Positions 17,719 through 26,540 of a DNA stretch of 64,000 nucleotides are shown piece by piece. The notes below the pieces were generated by a model, which was given only the letters and a program-made list of their open reading frames with translations, was not told the DNA's origin and did not search any database. Each line of letters starts with the position of its first letter. Position 1 is the stretch's first letter. The DNA comes from M3007 sp040397785 (lineage in GTDB: Bacteria > Bacteroidota > Bacteroidia > Chitinophagales > Saprospiraceae), in the NCBI GenBank assembly GCA_040397785.1, contig JBBAVI010000010.1, positions 1-64,000 of the forward strand, written 5' to 3'. Both the position numbers and the translations under genes were made by a program.

Positions 17719-18102
17719 ATGGCCAAACAAGACATCCTCGACGATTTTGATTTCAACGAGCAAGACTTTTTCCCCGAAGAAGGCGACAGTGAGGTAGTCG
17801 GCAAATTTTATTCGTCGATGGAAGCCGAAGTGGCCGCCGCGCGCCTGCGTGCGGAAGGCATCCCTTGTTTTTTAGCCAATACCAACGCATCCAGCATTTT
17901 AACGTCTACGATGGTGATGATGCGCTTGCATGTACGCCCGGAGGACATGGACCGCGCCAAAACCCTGCTTTTAACCGAATTACCCCATGGCGACGAACAC
18001 TCAGAAATGGGCAGTATTTGGAAAAGTATGGGCATCTTATTGGGCGTCCTGACTATTTTAGGCTTGGCGGTATTTGTTTTTCGCAGCATTTTGGGCATTT
18101 GA
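17719..18102 (+). CDS. DUF2007-domain membrane-anchored protein
   Basis: 127 residues. An acidic N-terminus (ILDDFDFNEQDFFPEEGD) precedes a DUF2007 domain at ~25-95 (KFYSSMEAEVAAARLRAEGI ... MRLHVRPEDMDRAKTLL), and a single C-terminal TM helix (MGILLGVLTILGLAVFVF) makes it a probable tail-anchored protein. DUF2007 is an ACT-like small fold described as a putative signal-transducing domain; no ligand is known. The ABC exporter gene follows after 112 nt in the same direction, possibly in one transcript. Confidence 0.75.
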   Translation: MAKQDILDDFDFNEQDFFPEEGDSEVVGKFYSSMEAEVAAARLRAEGIPCFLANTNASSILTSTMVMMRLHVRPEDMDRAKTLLLTELPHGDEHSEMGSIWKSMGILLGVLTILGLAVFVFRSILGI

Positions 18103-18214
18103 ACAACCCTTTCCGAAACAGGCTGTTTTGAAGCAGGGCAGATAACGCTCGCGCCAAAGGCATTTCCATTCAAATATTTCAACACATTGAAAGTCATTAC
18201 TATACCATTTATAC

Positions 18215-20050
18215 ATGTCCGTAAAACCCGATAAAAAGAAATTTTCCGATCAATTCAGCGCCTTGCGCAATGTCCCCCGATTTTTCCGAATGATTTGGGG
18301 TGTTTCACCCAAATTAGCCCTTTGGAACATTGCATTCCGATTGGTGCAGGCTTCTACGCCGCTTGCGATTCTATATGTGGGCAAAGAAATTGTAGATGAG
18401 GTGATCCATAGCATCAACCAACCAGGGTACGAGGCCGTTTTTTTGGGACTGTCCCGCGCCTTGTGGATTTGGGTCGGGCTGGAATTTGGACTGTCCATTT
18501 TATCCAGCATATTGAACCGTGCGATCACCTTAACCGACAGTTTGCTCGGTGATATGGTGAGCAATGATTCCTCGGTACGGATTATTCGCCATGCAGCCAC
18601 CCTCGATTTGTTTCAATTTGAAGACGCCACTTTTTACGATAAATTGGAGCGCGCACGCACCCAAACTTCCGGGCGCAGCGCCCTGATGAGCATGGTATTA
18701 TCGCAGGCCCAGGATTTGATCACTGTGTTGTTTTTGGCGGGCGGTTTGGTCGCGTTTAATCCCTGGTTGCTGCTGATTTTGGTGTTGGCTGTCATTCCAT
18801 CGTTTATTGGAGAAACCCGTTTCAACCAGGAATCCTATTCTCTCACGCGTTCCTGGACGCCCGAACGCCGCGAACTCGATTACCTGCGCTACATCGGTGC
18901 CAGCAATGAAACGGCCAAAGAAATCAAGATTTTCGGGCTGGAAGGGTTCATTGCCGATCGTTTTAAACGCATTTCTGATAAATACTTTTTGGCCAATCAA
19001 AAACTGGCGATCAAACGGGCTACTTGGGGCAGTTTTTTCAGTACCGTGGGTTCCGCCTCGTATTATGCCGCTTATATTTTTGTGATCTGGCAAACTGTAC
19101 GCGCCCAAATCACCATTGGCGCGCTTACCTTTTTGGCGGGCTCCTTCCGACAGTTGCAGGGATTGTTGCAAGGCATTGTGGCGCGTTTTTCCCGGATCGC
19201 AGAAACGGCGTTGTACCTCCAGGATTTGTTCGATTTTTTAGAACTAAAGCCCTTTTCTGCCACCAATCCGGGCAAAAAGAAACTCCCCCGCCCCATCCAG
19301 GAAGGTTTTCGCTTTGAAAACGTAGGCTTTAAATATCCCGAAAGTGAAAAATGGGCTATCCGACATTTAACATTTACCTTACAACCTGGCGAAAAATTAG
19401 CACTCGTAGGTGAAAACGGTGCAGGGAAAACTACCTTGGTCAAACTGCTCGCCCACTTGTACGAACCCACCGAAGGCCGCATTTTATTGGATGGCATCGA
19501 CCTGGCCACCTACGACCCGGATGATTTACGCCAGCAAATCGGCATTATTTTTCAGGATTATGTGCGGTTTATGTTTACCGCGTCCGAAAACATTGCGGTG
19601 GGTAATATTTCAGAAAAAACCAATCAGCCGCGCATTGAAGACGCAGCGCATAAAAGTTTGGCCGACAGTGTGGTCGCCAATTTGCCGAAACAATATGACC
19701 AAATGTTGGGCAAACGTTTCCTAGGCGGCGTAGAATTATCCGGCGGACAATGGCAAAAAGTGGCCCTCGCACGGGCGTACATGCGCGATGCCCAACTGAT
19801 CATCCTCGACGAACCGACTGCTTCGCTGGATGCCCGGGCCGAACATGAAGTGTTCCTGCGGTTTGCAGCCCTGCTCAAAGGCAAAGCGGCCGTGCTGATT
19901 TCCCATCGTTTTTCAACGGTGCGTATGGCCGATCGCATCTTATTTTTGGAAAATGGCGAACTACTGGAACTCGGAAGCCACGAAGAATTGCTGGAAAAAG
20001 GTGGCAAATATGCTGAGTTATTCCGTTTGCAAGCCAAAGGATATATCTAA
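18215..20050 (+). CDS. ABC exporter, fused permease and ATPase
   Basis: A 611-residue type IV (exporter-like) half-transporter. The N-terminal ~330 residues hold about six TM segments. The ATPase half has Walker A GENGAGKTT (~399-407), a Q-loop (IIFQDYVRF), signature LSGGQWQKVALARAY (~507-521), Walker B LIILDEPTA and an H-loop (LISHRFSTV). It would work as a dimer exporting a lipid, peptide or drug; the substrate cannot be read from sequence. The start at 18215 is an ATG, with upstream in-frame extension lacking. Confidence 0.93.
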   Translation: MSVKPDKKKFSDQFSALRNVPRFFRMIWGVSPKLALWNIAFRLVQASTPLAILYVGKEIVDEVIHSINQPGYEAVFLGLSRALWIWVGLEFGLSILSSILNRAITLTDSLLGDMVSNDSSVRIIRHAATLDLFQFEDATFYDKLERARTQTSGRSALMSMVLSQAQDLITVLFLAGGLVAFNPWLLLILVLAVIPSFIGETRFNQESYSLTRSWTPERRELDYLRYIGASNETAKEIKIFGLEGFIADRFKRISDKYFLANQKLAIKRATWGSFFSTVGSASYYAAYIFVIWQTVRAQITIGALTFLAGSFRQLQGLLQGIVARFSRIAETALYLQDLFDFLELKPFSATNPGKKKLPRPIQEGFRFENVGFKYPESEKWAIRHLTFTLQPGEKLALVGENGAGKTTLVKLLAHLYEPTEGRILLDGIDLATYDPDDLRQQIGIIFQDYVRFMFTASENIAVGNISEKTNQPRIEDAAHKSLADSVVANLPKQYDQMLGKRFLGGVELSGGQWQKVALARAYMRDAQLIILDEPTASLDARAEHEVFLRFAALLKGKAAVLISHRFSTVRMADRILFLENGELLELGSHEELLEKGGKYAELFRLQAKGYI

Positions 20051-20115
20051 GCGCCTTGGAAAAGTTGCAATTGGTTAAAAGTCTTGATAATAAGGTATAT
20101 AAATCCCACATATTT

Positions 20116-20146
20116 TTGGCAACATCAAAGAATTGAAGTACTTTTG
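20116..20146 (+). promoter_or_regulatory. Promoter of rpsO
   Basis: TTG (20116-20118), exactly 20 nt, TACTTTTG (20139-20146). A second TATTTTTG lies at 20111-20118. The predicted transcript starts near 20152 and leaves a ~115-nt leader before rpsO, with a small stem ACAAC/GTTGT just upstream of the start. S15 represses its own translation through leader structures in several bacteria; whether it does so here is inference. Confidence 0.75.
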
Positions 20147-20266
20147 TCCCCGCTAAACTCGGATGGATAGGCAATGACTGCCGTTTGACCCTTAGAAATT
20201 CGAATTTGGTGCAATGCTTTACCTATTCACCTACAACAGCCAAAGGGTTGTTGCAATTTCAAAAAA

Positions 20267-20542
20267 ATGGCAGTTTATTACAACAAAGAAAAAATCGAAT
20301 CCATCGTAGCACAATATGGTGGCGATTCGAAAAACACCGGAAACGTAGAGGCACAGATCGCATTGTTGACGTACCGCATCGAATGCCTTTCCGCCCACTT
20401 GCGCATCAACAAAAAAGACCATTCCACCCGTCGCGCTTTGCTTTCGATGGTAGGTCAACGAAAAAGTTTGCTGTCGTACTACATGAAGAAAGACATCTTC
20501 GCGTACCGCGCACTGATCGAAAAACTTGGACTTCGTAAGTAA
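20267..20542 (+). CDS. rpsO: 30S ribosomal protein S15
   Basis: 91 residues, close to the usual 89. The characteristic S15 sequence is present: GNVEAQIALLTYRIECLSAH, the HSTRRALLSMVGQRKSLLSY rRNA-binding segment and a C-terminal YRALIEKLGLRK. S15 binds 16S rRNA helices 20-22 and nucleates assembly of the platform. It lies upstream of pnp in the conserved rpsO-pnp order but has its own terminator. Confidence 0.98.
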   Translation: MAVYYNKEKIESIVAQYGGDSKNTGNVEAQIALLTYRIECLSAHLRINKKDHSTRRALLSMVGQRKSLLSYYMKKDIFAYRALIEKLGLRK

Positions 20543-20550
20543 GCACGTTC

Positions 20551-20594
20551 AAATCCGGTGGTTGGGAAAAATGCCTGACCGCCGGATTTTTTTT
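20551..20594 (+). terminator. Intrinsic terminator of rpsO
   Basis: Stem AAATCCGGTGGT / ACCGCCGGATTT (one G-U pair in plus-strand RNA), followed by a run of eight or more T. It lies 8 nt after the rpsO stop codon. Confidence 0.9.
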
Positions 20595-20703
20595 ATAAAT
20601 TGAATTTTCACACGCTCCGGCTGTTCTACCTCCGATCAGGATCGAACAAAACGGCTTTCAAGGAGAGGACATTATATTCAAAAATGGGGAACTGCTATTC
20701 CCC

Positions 20704-20767
20704 CACACAAAGACGCAGTTGGAAAAGCCCGGCTTTTCTTCGAAACGCATCGCTGCATCTTTGTGTG
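20704..20767. repeat. Nested double inverted repeat upstream of pnp
   Basis: Outer arms 20704-20718 (CACACAAAGACGCAG) and 20753-20767 pair with one mismatch. Inside them a second palindrome GAAAAGCC-C-GGCTTTTC spans 20722-20738. The remaining sequence 20595-20900 carries no gene. Extragenic palindromes containing AAAGACGCA/TGCGTCTTT-like arms are common in many bacterial genomes, so this may be a dispersed element rather than pnp control. Confidence 0.7.
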
Positions 20768-20900
20768 TAGTATCGGTTTTTGAATGTCACTCCCACTGAA
20801 ACAAAGGTATTCTGGGCTTTTTTAGGCTAATTATTTGAATACGACCGTTTTTTTGATTTGAATCAAGTGGAATATACGTGGCATTAACCTGTTTATTACT

Positions 20901-23189
20901 ATGGGAAAGCAAATCCCGTTGAGTACCTCCCTCCAATTGCCGGATGGACGGGAAATCACACTTGAAACTGGCAAACTTGCCACCCAGGCCGATGGTTCCT
21001 GCGTGTTGCGCATGGGCAACACCATGCTGCTCGCCACCATTGTGAGCGCTAAAAAAGCCAAACCTGACCAACCTTTCTTCCCACTTTCTGTCGATTACCA
21101 GGAAAAATTCGCCGCTGTAGGTCGTATTCCTGGTAACTTCTTCCGTCGTGAAGGCCGTATTTCGGATTATGAAGTACTGGTAAGCCGTTTGGTCGATCGC
21201 GCGTTGCGTCCTTTGTTCCCAGACGGGTACATGAACGAAACGCAGTTGATCATCACCCTGATTTCTGCCGATAAAGACGTGATGCCCGATGCTTTGGCTG
21301 GTTTGGTAGCCTCTACCGCCGTTGCCGTATCGAATATTCCGGTGGAAGCCTTGTTTGCAGAATGTCGCGTAGCACGGATTGATGGCCAATTGGTAGTAAA
21401 TCCGGGCCGTGAAGCCCTGAAACGCGCCGATCTGGACTTTATCGTTGCGGCAACCAAAAACGACATCACCATGGTGGAAGGTGAGGCCGACGAATGCCAG
21501 GAACACGAACTGATTGAAGTGCTGAAAACTGCGCACGAATACATCAAAGTGATGATCGCCGCACAAGAACGCCTGGCTGAAATGGTTGGCGAAGCAGCCA
21601 CCGTAAAACGTCCGGTTGTTGCATTGCCAGAGCACGATGTCCTGAAAAAGCACATTGAAGACCTGATCAGCGCCGATGTATATGCCCTTGCACGCAGTTC
21701 CAGCGACAAATCGACCCGTAAATCGGTAATCGATGGGATCAAGGAAAAATCGCTGAAGCAGGTAAAAGAAGAATTTGGCGACGAATTTTGGGCAGAATGG
21801 GCATCCACCGCCGATCGCTACTTCGAAAAAATCAAAAAACACATCATTCGCGACGTAGTATTATCGGATGGCAAACGCCTCGACGGCCGTGCCAGCGATG
21901 AAGTACGTCCGATCTGGTCGGAAGTAGATTACCTGCCTTCTGCGCACGGTTCTTCGATCTTCAACCGCGGCGAAACCCAATCCCTTACTTCCCTGACACT
22001 AGGTACCAAGCAGGATCAAATGTTGATCGACAATGCCTTGGATTACCATGATGAAAAATTCATCCTGGCATACAACTTTCCGCCGTTTTCGGTAGGTGAA
22101 GTAAAACCGTTGCGCGGTCCGGGTCGTCGCGAAATTGGCCACGCCAACCTGGCAGCACGCTCGATCAAAAAAGTGATGCCCGACGATTTTGCATACACCG
22201 TGCGTTTGGTATCCGACATTTTGGAATCCAATGGTTCGTCTTCCATGGCGACCGTTTGTGCTAGCTCCCTGGCCTTGTTTGATGGCGGTGTGCCGATTAA
22301 AGCACCGGTAGCAGGTATTGCGATGGGCGCGATTGCGGACGAAAAAGGCCGTATTGCGATTTTGTCCGATATTTTGGGCGACGAAGACGCCTTGGGTGAT
22401 ATGGACTTCAAAGTGACCGGTACTGCCAAAGGTATCACCGGCACCCAGATGGACATCAAGATCGACGGTATGCCGTACGAATTGCTGGAAAAAGCCTTGT
22501 TGCAAGCACGCGCAGGCCGGATTCACATCCTCAATGAAATGGCCAAAGCGCTGGAGGCGCCGCGTCCAGACCTCAAACCGCATGCACCGCGTGTGATTGA
22601 GTTCCGCATTCCGAAAACGCTGATTGGTGCGGTAATCGGACCGGGCGGTAAAATTATCCAGGAAATTCAAGCAGTATCGGGTACCACCATCAGCATCGAC
22701 GAAGATGAAATTGGCGGTATCGTGGCCATCTTTGGTCCGGGCAAAGATGCCTTGGATATGGCGTACAAACGGGTACAAGACATCGTGTTTATCCCTGCAG
22801 TAGGCGATATTTTTGATGGGGAAGTAGAAGAACTGGCAGAATACGGTGCGTTCATCAAATTCAAAGGTAAAACCGGTTTGATGCACGTATCTGAAATTCA
22901 GCACAACCGCGTGGAAAAAGTAGAAGACGTATTGAAAGTGGGCGACAAGATCACCTTTAAATTGTTGGACATTGATCCGAAAACCGGTAAAATGAAACTT
23001 TCGCAGCGTGCGATCTTGGCAAAACCAGACGGAACTATGCCCACTGACGAAGAAAATGCAGCCCGCGCACAACGCGGTGGCGGCACCGGTGGCGCAGGTG
23101 GCGGCGACCGCAGAAGCGGTGGTGGACGCGACGATCGCCGGGGCGGTGGCCGTGACGACCGCAAAGGCGGCGGCGGCGGACGTCGGTAG
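20901..23189 (+). CDS. pnp: Polyribonucleotide nucleotidyltransferase (PNPase)
   Basis: A 762-residue protein with the full PNPase order: first RNase PH domain (FFRREGRISDYEVLVSRLVDRALRPLFP), an all-alpha linker, second RNase PH domain (GPGRREIGHANLAARS; DILESNGSSSMATVC), a KH domain with GxxG loop IGPGGK (~575) and an S1 domain (GDIFDGEVEELAEYGAFIKF). It degrades RNA 3' to 5' with phosphate. After S1 comes an unusual ~45-residue Gly/Arg/Asp-rich tail (RRSGGGRDDRRGGGRDDR) resembling RGG RNA-binding tails. It lies next to rpsO as in many bacteria, and a strong terminator follows. Confidence 0.98.
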   Translation: MGKQIPLSTSLQLPDGREITLETGKLATQADGSCVLRMGNTMLLATIVSAKKAKPDQPFFPLSVDYQEKFAAVGRIPGNFFRREGRISDYEVLVSRLVDRALRPLFPDGYMNETQLIITLISADKDVMPDALAGLVASTAVAVSNIPVEALFAECRVARIDGQLVVNPGREALKRADLDFIVAATKNDITMVEGEADECQEHELIEVLKTAHEYIKVMIAAQERLAEMVGEAATVKRPVVALPEHDVLKKHIEDLISADVYALARSSSDKSTRKSVIDGIKEKSLKQVKEEFGDEFWAEWASTADRYFEKIKKHIIRDVVLSDGKRLDGRASDEVRPIWSEVDYLPSAHGSSIFNRGETQSLTSLTLGTKQDQMLIDNALDYHDEKFILAYNFPPFSVGEVKPLRGPGRREIGHANLAARSIKKVMPDDFAYTVRLVSDILESNGSSSMATVCASSLALFDGGVPIKAPVAGIAMGAIADEKGRIAILSDILGDEDALGDMDFKVTGTAKGITGTQMDIKIDGMPYELLEKALLQARAGRIHILNEMAKALEAPRPDLKPHAPRVIEFRIPKTLIGAVIGPGGKIIQEIQAVSGTTISIDEDEIGGIVAIFGPGKDALDMAYKRVQDIVFIPAVGDIFDGEVEELAEYGAFIKFKGKTGLMHVSEIQHNRVEKVEDVLKVGDKITFKLLDIDPKTGKMKLSQRAILAKPDGTMPTDEENAARAQRGGGTGGAGGGDRRSGGGRDDRRGGGRDDRKGGGGGRR

Positions 23190-23213
23190 GTTTTAAACGA
23201 TATTTAGGTAATA

Positions 23214-23258
23214 AAAAAAGGCTTGAAACACGCTTTAGGCGGGTTTTAAGCCTTTTTT
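23214..23258 (+). terminator. Intrinsic terminator of pnp
   Basis: Arms AAAAAAGGCTTGAAAC and GTTTTAAGCCTTTTTT pair almost fully around a GC-rich loop, 25 nt after the stop. The A and T tracts make it potentially bidirectional. Confidence 0.9.
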
Positions 23259-23313
23259 GTGGCCAAAAACATTACGGAATACATACATTTACAAAAAATA
23301 TCCAACAGGATTG

Positions 23314-23321
23314 TAGTTTTG
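23314..23321 (+). promoter_or_regulatory. -7 box (TAGTTTTG) of the ATPase-nuclease module
   Basis: A TAnnTTTG match 21 nt before the ATG at 23342, so the leader would be very short. No clear TTG at -33. Confidence 0.5.
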
Positions 23322-23341
23322 TACCACATAACTAACAGTGC

Positions 23342-24580
23342 ATGCGCAAAATAAGAATAGAAAATTTCGGACCCATTCAGGGAGATTACCCGGAAAACGG
23401 TGGCTGGTTAGATATTAAAAAAGTAACCGTTTTTATTGGGAATCAAGGTAGCGGCAAAAGCACTTTAGCAAAACTGATTTCAACGCTTAGTTGGATCGAA
23501 AAAGCCATGTTTATAGGCATTTTGAAAGAAGGTGAGTTGAATACCCACAACCGATTTATCAAACAATTGGCCTATCACCGCATAGACGACTATATCAAAA
23601 CAGATACAAGTATTGAATATCAAGGAAATGCATTTACACTGCGGTTTTCGGGCGGGCGATTTGAATCAGAAAAATCGCTGAGCAATGGATATTTATTACC
23701 TAAAATTATGTACGCACCCGCAGAACGCAATTTTTTGAGCACGGTTGATCGGCCAGATAAGCTGAAAAACTTGCCAAGTTCACTCTATACTTTTAATGAT
23801 GAATTTGATGCTGCAAAGGTTCTTTTTGCGGGTGGATTAGAATTGCCAATTAATAATGTTCGGTTTGAGTACGATAAATTGAATAAAATAGCGCACATCG
23901 TTGGAGAAAATGCGGCTTATAAACTCCGGTTATCAGAGGCATCCAGTGGATTCCAATCAACGGTTCCTTTATTTTTAGTCACCAAATACCTTACAGAACG
24001 TTTACTGGCAGAAGAGGATCCATCTATACAGGAAAAGTCACTTTCAGATCGAAGAAAGATCGAAAAAGAGGTTAAATCAATTATAAATGACCCCCTGCTA
24101 ACAGCGGAAGTCCGGCAGGAATATTTACGACTTTTGAGTGCAAAGCTTAAGCGGTCTTGCTTGATTAATATTGTGGAGGAACCGGAACAGAATCTATTTC
24201 CGCTGTCACAAAAGAAGATACTAGAAAGTTTACTGGCTTTCAATAACCGTCACAATGAAAACCGGTTAATTATCACGACGCATAGTCCTTATTTGATCAA
24301 TTATTTGAGTATTGCAATTCAAGGTCACTATTTATCATCCTTAATGCATAAGAAAGAAAGTGCAAAAAGGCTGTTTGAGCAACTGAATAAAATTGCCCCG
24401 GAAGCATCTTTAGTTGATGGATCAGATGTCGTAGTTTATGAATTGGACGAAAAAAATGGCTCCATTGCCCGACTCGCAAATACAGAAGGCATTCCATCCG
24501 ACAAGAATTTCCTCAATTTATCGATTCGACAGGGAAACGAATTATTCGACCAACTTTTAGAAATAGAAGAATCGTTATGA
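23342..24580 (+). CDS. OLD/RecF-like AAA ATPase, first gene of a two-gene module
   Basis: 412 residues of an SMC/ABC-type ATPase. It opens with IRIENFGPI, then Walker A GNQGSGKST (33-41), an ABC-like signature at SEASSGFQS (198-206), Walker B in LINIVEEPEQNLFP (~274-287) with a double acidic pair, and a switch histidine in IITTHSPYLIN (H314). A coiled-coil-like insertion (~225-270, rich in E/K/R) precedes Walker B. No TOPRIM nuclease domain is attached, unlike GajA or OLD nucleases; the length is close to AriA- or PtuA-type defence ATPases. Its stop overlaps the start of the next gene (ATGA), so the two proteins are probably made together. Codon use is more AT-rich than in pnp. A defence role is inferred. 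Confidence 0.85.
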   Translation: MRKIRIENFGPIQGDYPENGGWLDIKKVTVFIGNQGSGKSTLAKLISTLSWIEKAMFIGILKEGELNTHNRFIKQLAYHRIDDYIKTDTSIEYQGNAFTLRFSGGRFESEKSLSNGYLLPKIMYAPAERNFLSTVDRPDKLKNLPSSLYTFNDEFDAAKVLFAGGLELPINNVRFEYDKLNKIAHIVGENAAYKLRLSEASSGFQSTVPLFLVTKYLTERLLAEEDPSIQEKSLSDRRKIEKEVKSIINDPLLTAEVRQEYLRLLSAKLKRSCLINIVEEPEQNLFPLSQKKILESLLAFNNRHNENRLIITTHSPYLINYLSIAIQGHYLSSLMHKKESAKRLFEQLNKIAPEASLVDGSDVVVYELDEKNGSIARLANTEGIPSDKNFLNLSIRQGNELFDQLLEIEESL

Positions 24581-25068
24581 CTTTAAATTTTTTAGAGAAT
24601 ACTTGTTCCGAATCTGTAAGAACCGATGCGATGTTTGGCATATGCGACGACCAGGACGGAGAAAAAGCGTACAGCACAATCAAAACACCAGAACAATGGA
24701 TTGCCACTGTAAAAAATGATCATACCATTGAACTTGTTTTTACTCCCGTTGACAATTGTCTAATCAGGGGTCATGAACTTATTGGAATTAGAAGGTGCGA
24801 TGGCATTTTAACTTCCACCGAACATTTGTATTTTATACAACTAAAAAATCAATCTAAAAACTGGGTTGCCAACGCCATCGAACAGTTGGAATCGACCATT
24901 GTACTTTTTAAGGCAAATCACAATATTGACGCATTCAAACATAAGAAAGCATTTGCCTGCAACAAGAAACATCGCCATTTCCAGGAGATTGATAATGAAC
25001 TAAATATCGCCTTTTTTAGAAAGCATAAAGTTAGAATTGATGTGCAAGCGGAGATTTTAGTGGTTTAA
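24577..25068 (+). CDS. Small protein with possible PD-(D/E)xK (QxK-type) nuclease motif
   Basis: 163 residues, no family recognised by eye. Between residues 67 and 105 the layout E67, D75 (RRCDGILTS), a hydrophobic strand LYFI and Q88-L89-K90, then a helix NWVANAIEQLESTIVL resembles the core of PD-(D/E)xK nucleases of the Mrr-like type, where QxK replaces ExK. The remainder is mixed alpha/beta with a basic stretch (KHKKAFACNKKHRH). It overlaps the ATPase gene by 4 bp, the usual sign of translational coupling. An ATPase plus a small nuclease-like effector is a frequent layout of anti-phage systems; that function is inference, and the nuclease match is moderate. Confidence 0.6.
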   Translation: MTLNFLENTCSESVRTDAMFGICDDQDGEKAYSTIKTPEQWIATVKNDHTIELVFTPVDNCLIRGHELIGIRRCDGILTSTEHLYFIQLKNQSKNWVANAIEQLESTIVLFKANHNIDAFKHKKAFACNKKHRHFQEIDNELNIAFFRKHKVRIDVQAEILVV

Positions 25069-25135
25069 TACATTTCCGTTCAAAAGTTATCGTCTTTTAC
25101 AAAAAAATCCAATCCATGCTGAATATCTTCACAGC

Positions 25136-26530
25136 ATGAAATTATTACCAATCTTCACCATTTGCCTGTTTTGCGCCATCAGCTGCGCCAAAACGCCCCA
25201 GGACACCCCTACCCCACCAACTTCCAACCCCAATACACCCGATCCCGATCCGGTAGCGTATGGGACGCCTTTCGCCGGCGTACCCGCCACCTCCGACGTG
25301 GCCATGTATGAAGTTAACTTACGTGCGTTTAGTTCAAGCGGCACTTTCAAGGGCGTTGAGGCGCGTTTGGATTCTATCAAAGCATTGGGCATCAATGTTT
25401 TATGGCTCATGCCCATTCATCCGATTGGTGTGGTTAAAAATGCCGGACAATTAGGCTCGCCTTATTCGGTAAAAAATTACAAAGAAGTAAATCCAGAATA
25501 TGGCGCGCTGGAGGATTTACAAAGTCTGGTAACAGCAGCCCACAACCGCAACATGGCGGTGATTATCGACTGGGTGGCCAATCATACCGCCTGGGACAAT
25601 CCCTGGATCACGGCGCATCCCGACTGGTATACCAAAGATGCCAATGGCAACATCATCATACCTGCTGGAACCAATTGGGCCGATGTGGCTGATTTGGACT
25701 TTAGCAATGCCCTCCTGCGGAAATTTATGATCAATGCTATGAAATATTGGGTTTTAAAAGCCAATATCGACGGTTTTCGCTGCGATTATGCCGATGGCGT
25801 GCCTGCTGATTTTTGGAAACAGGCCATTGACTCGCTCAAAACCATCCCCAATCGGAAGTATATTCTGCTGGCAGAAGGCAGTATGAATACGCAGTTTACG
25901 GCCGGTTTTGAAATGAACTATAGCTGGAATTTTTATGATCAACTTAGGAATGTCTACAGAAATAACCTGCCTACTTCCGGTTTGTTTACCGTAAACTCGA
26001 ACGATTACAACGCAGTTCCCAGCGGTGTAGCCAAATTGCGATATTCCACCAACCACGATCAGTCGGCCTGGGACGATTCGCCCGTGGTGTTGTACAACGG
26101 CCAGGCTGGAGCGATCAATGCTTTTGTATTGGCAGCAACCATCGGCGGAATTCCGTTGATATACAACGGTCAAGAAGTGGGAAGACCCGACAAAACGCCG
26201 TTTTTCAGCAAAAGCCCCATCAATTGGAGCCTAAATCCGGGCACTTTTGCCGCCTACAAACGCATTATGGTCTTTCGACAATCGAGCAATGCCTTGAAAC
26301 TAGGCTCCATTCAGGTACTCAGCGATGCCAGCAATGTGGTCGCGTTCAAACGCGTATACCAATCGGAAGAAGTGCTGGTGCTGGTAAATACCAAAAACAG
26401 TACCACCAACTACACGTTATCCGGTGGTATTGCCAATACAAACTGGAAAAATGCACTGGATAATTCGAGTGTTGCCTTGGGAACGGCACTCAGTTTGCAG
26501 CCTTATCAGTATTTAATACTGAAAAAATAA
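25136..26530 (+). CDS. GH13 alpha-amylase family lipoprotein
   Basis: 464 residues. A lipoprotein signal (FTICLFCAISC, lipid-modified Cys at ~17) is followed by a Pro/Thr linker and a GH13 (alpha/beta)8 barrel. Conserved regions are visible: I DWVANH, II GFRCDYAD (nucleophile Asp), III LLAEGS (acid Glu) and IV STNHD. A short all-beta C-terminal domain ends in PYQYLILKK. It should hydrolyse alpha-glucans at the cell surface or in the periplasm. A T9SS-tail micro-gene follows after 10 nt. Confidence 0.92.
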   Translation: MKLLPIFTICLFCAISCAKTPQDTPTPPTSNPNTPDPDPVAYGTPFAGVPATSDVAMYEVNLRAFSSSGTFKGVEARLDSIKALGINVLWLMPIHPIGVVKNAGQLGSPYSVKNYKEVNPEYGALEDLQSLVTAAHNRNMAVIIDWVANHTAWDNPWITAHPDWYTKDANGNIIIPAGTNWADVADLDFSNALLRKFMINAMKYWVLKANIDGFRCDYADGVPADFWKQAIDSLKTIPNRKYILLAEGSMNTQFTAGFEMNYSWNFYDQLRNVYRNNLPTSGLFTVNSNDYNAVPSGVAKLRYSTNHDQSAWDDSPVVLYNGQAGAINAFVLAATIGGIPLIYNGQEVGRPDKTPFFSKSPINWSLNPGTFAAYKRIMVFRQSSNALKLGSIQVLSDASNVVAFKRVYQSEEVLVLVNTKNSTTNYTLSGGIANTNWKNALDNSSVALGTALSLQPYQYLILKK

Positions 26531-26540
26531 GGCCTTATCA

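Noticed and set aside
20787..21842. 351-residue minus-strand open frame
   Set aside because: It lies antisense to pnp, has low-complexity F/H/Q-rich composition typical of a shadow frame and no recognisable domain.
21999..23072. 357-residue minus-strand open frame
   Set aside because: Also antisense to pnp with the same shadow composition.
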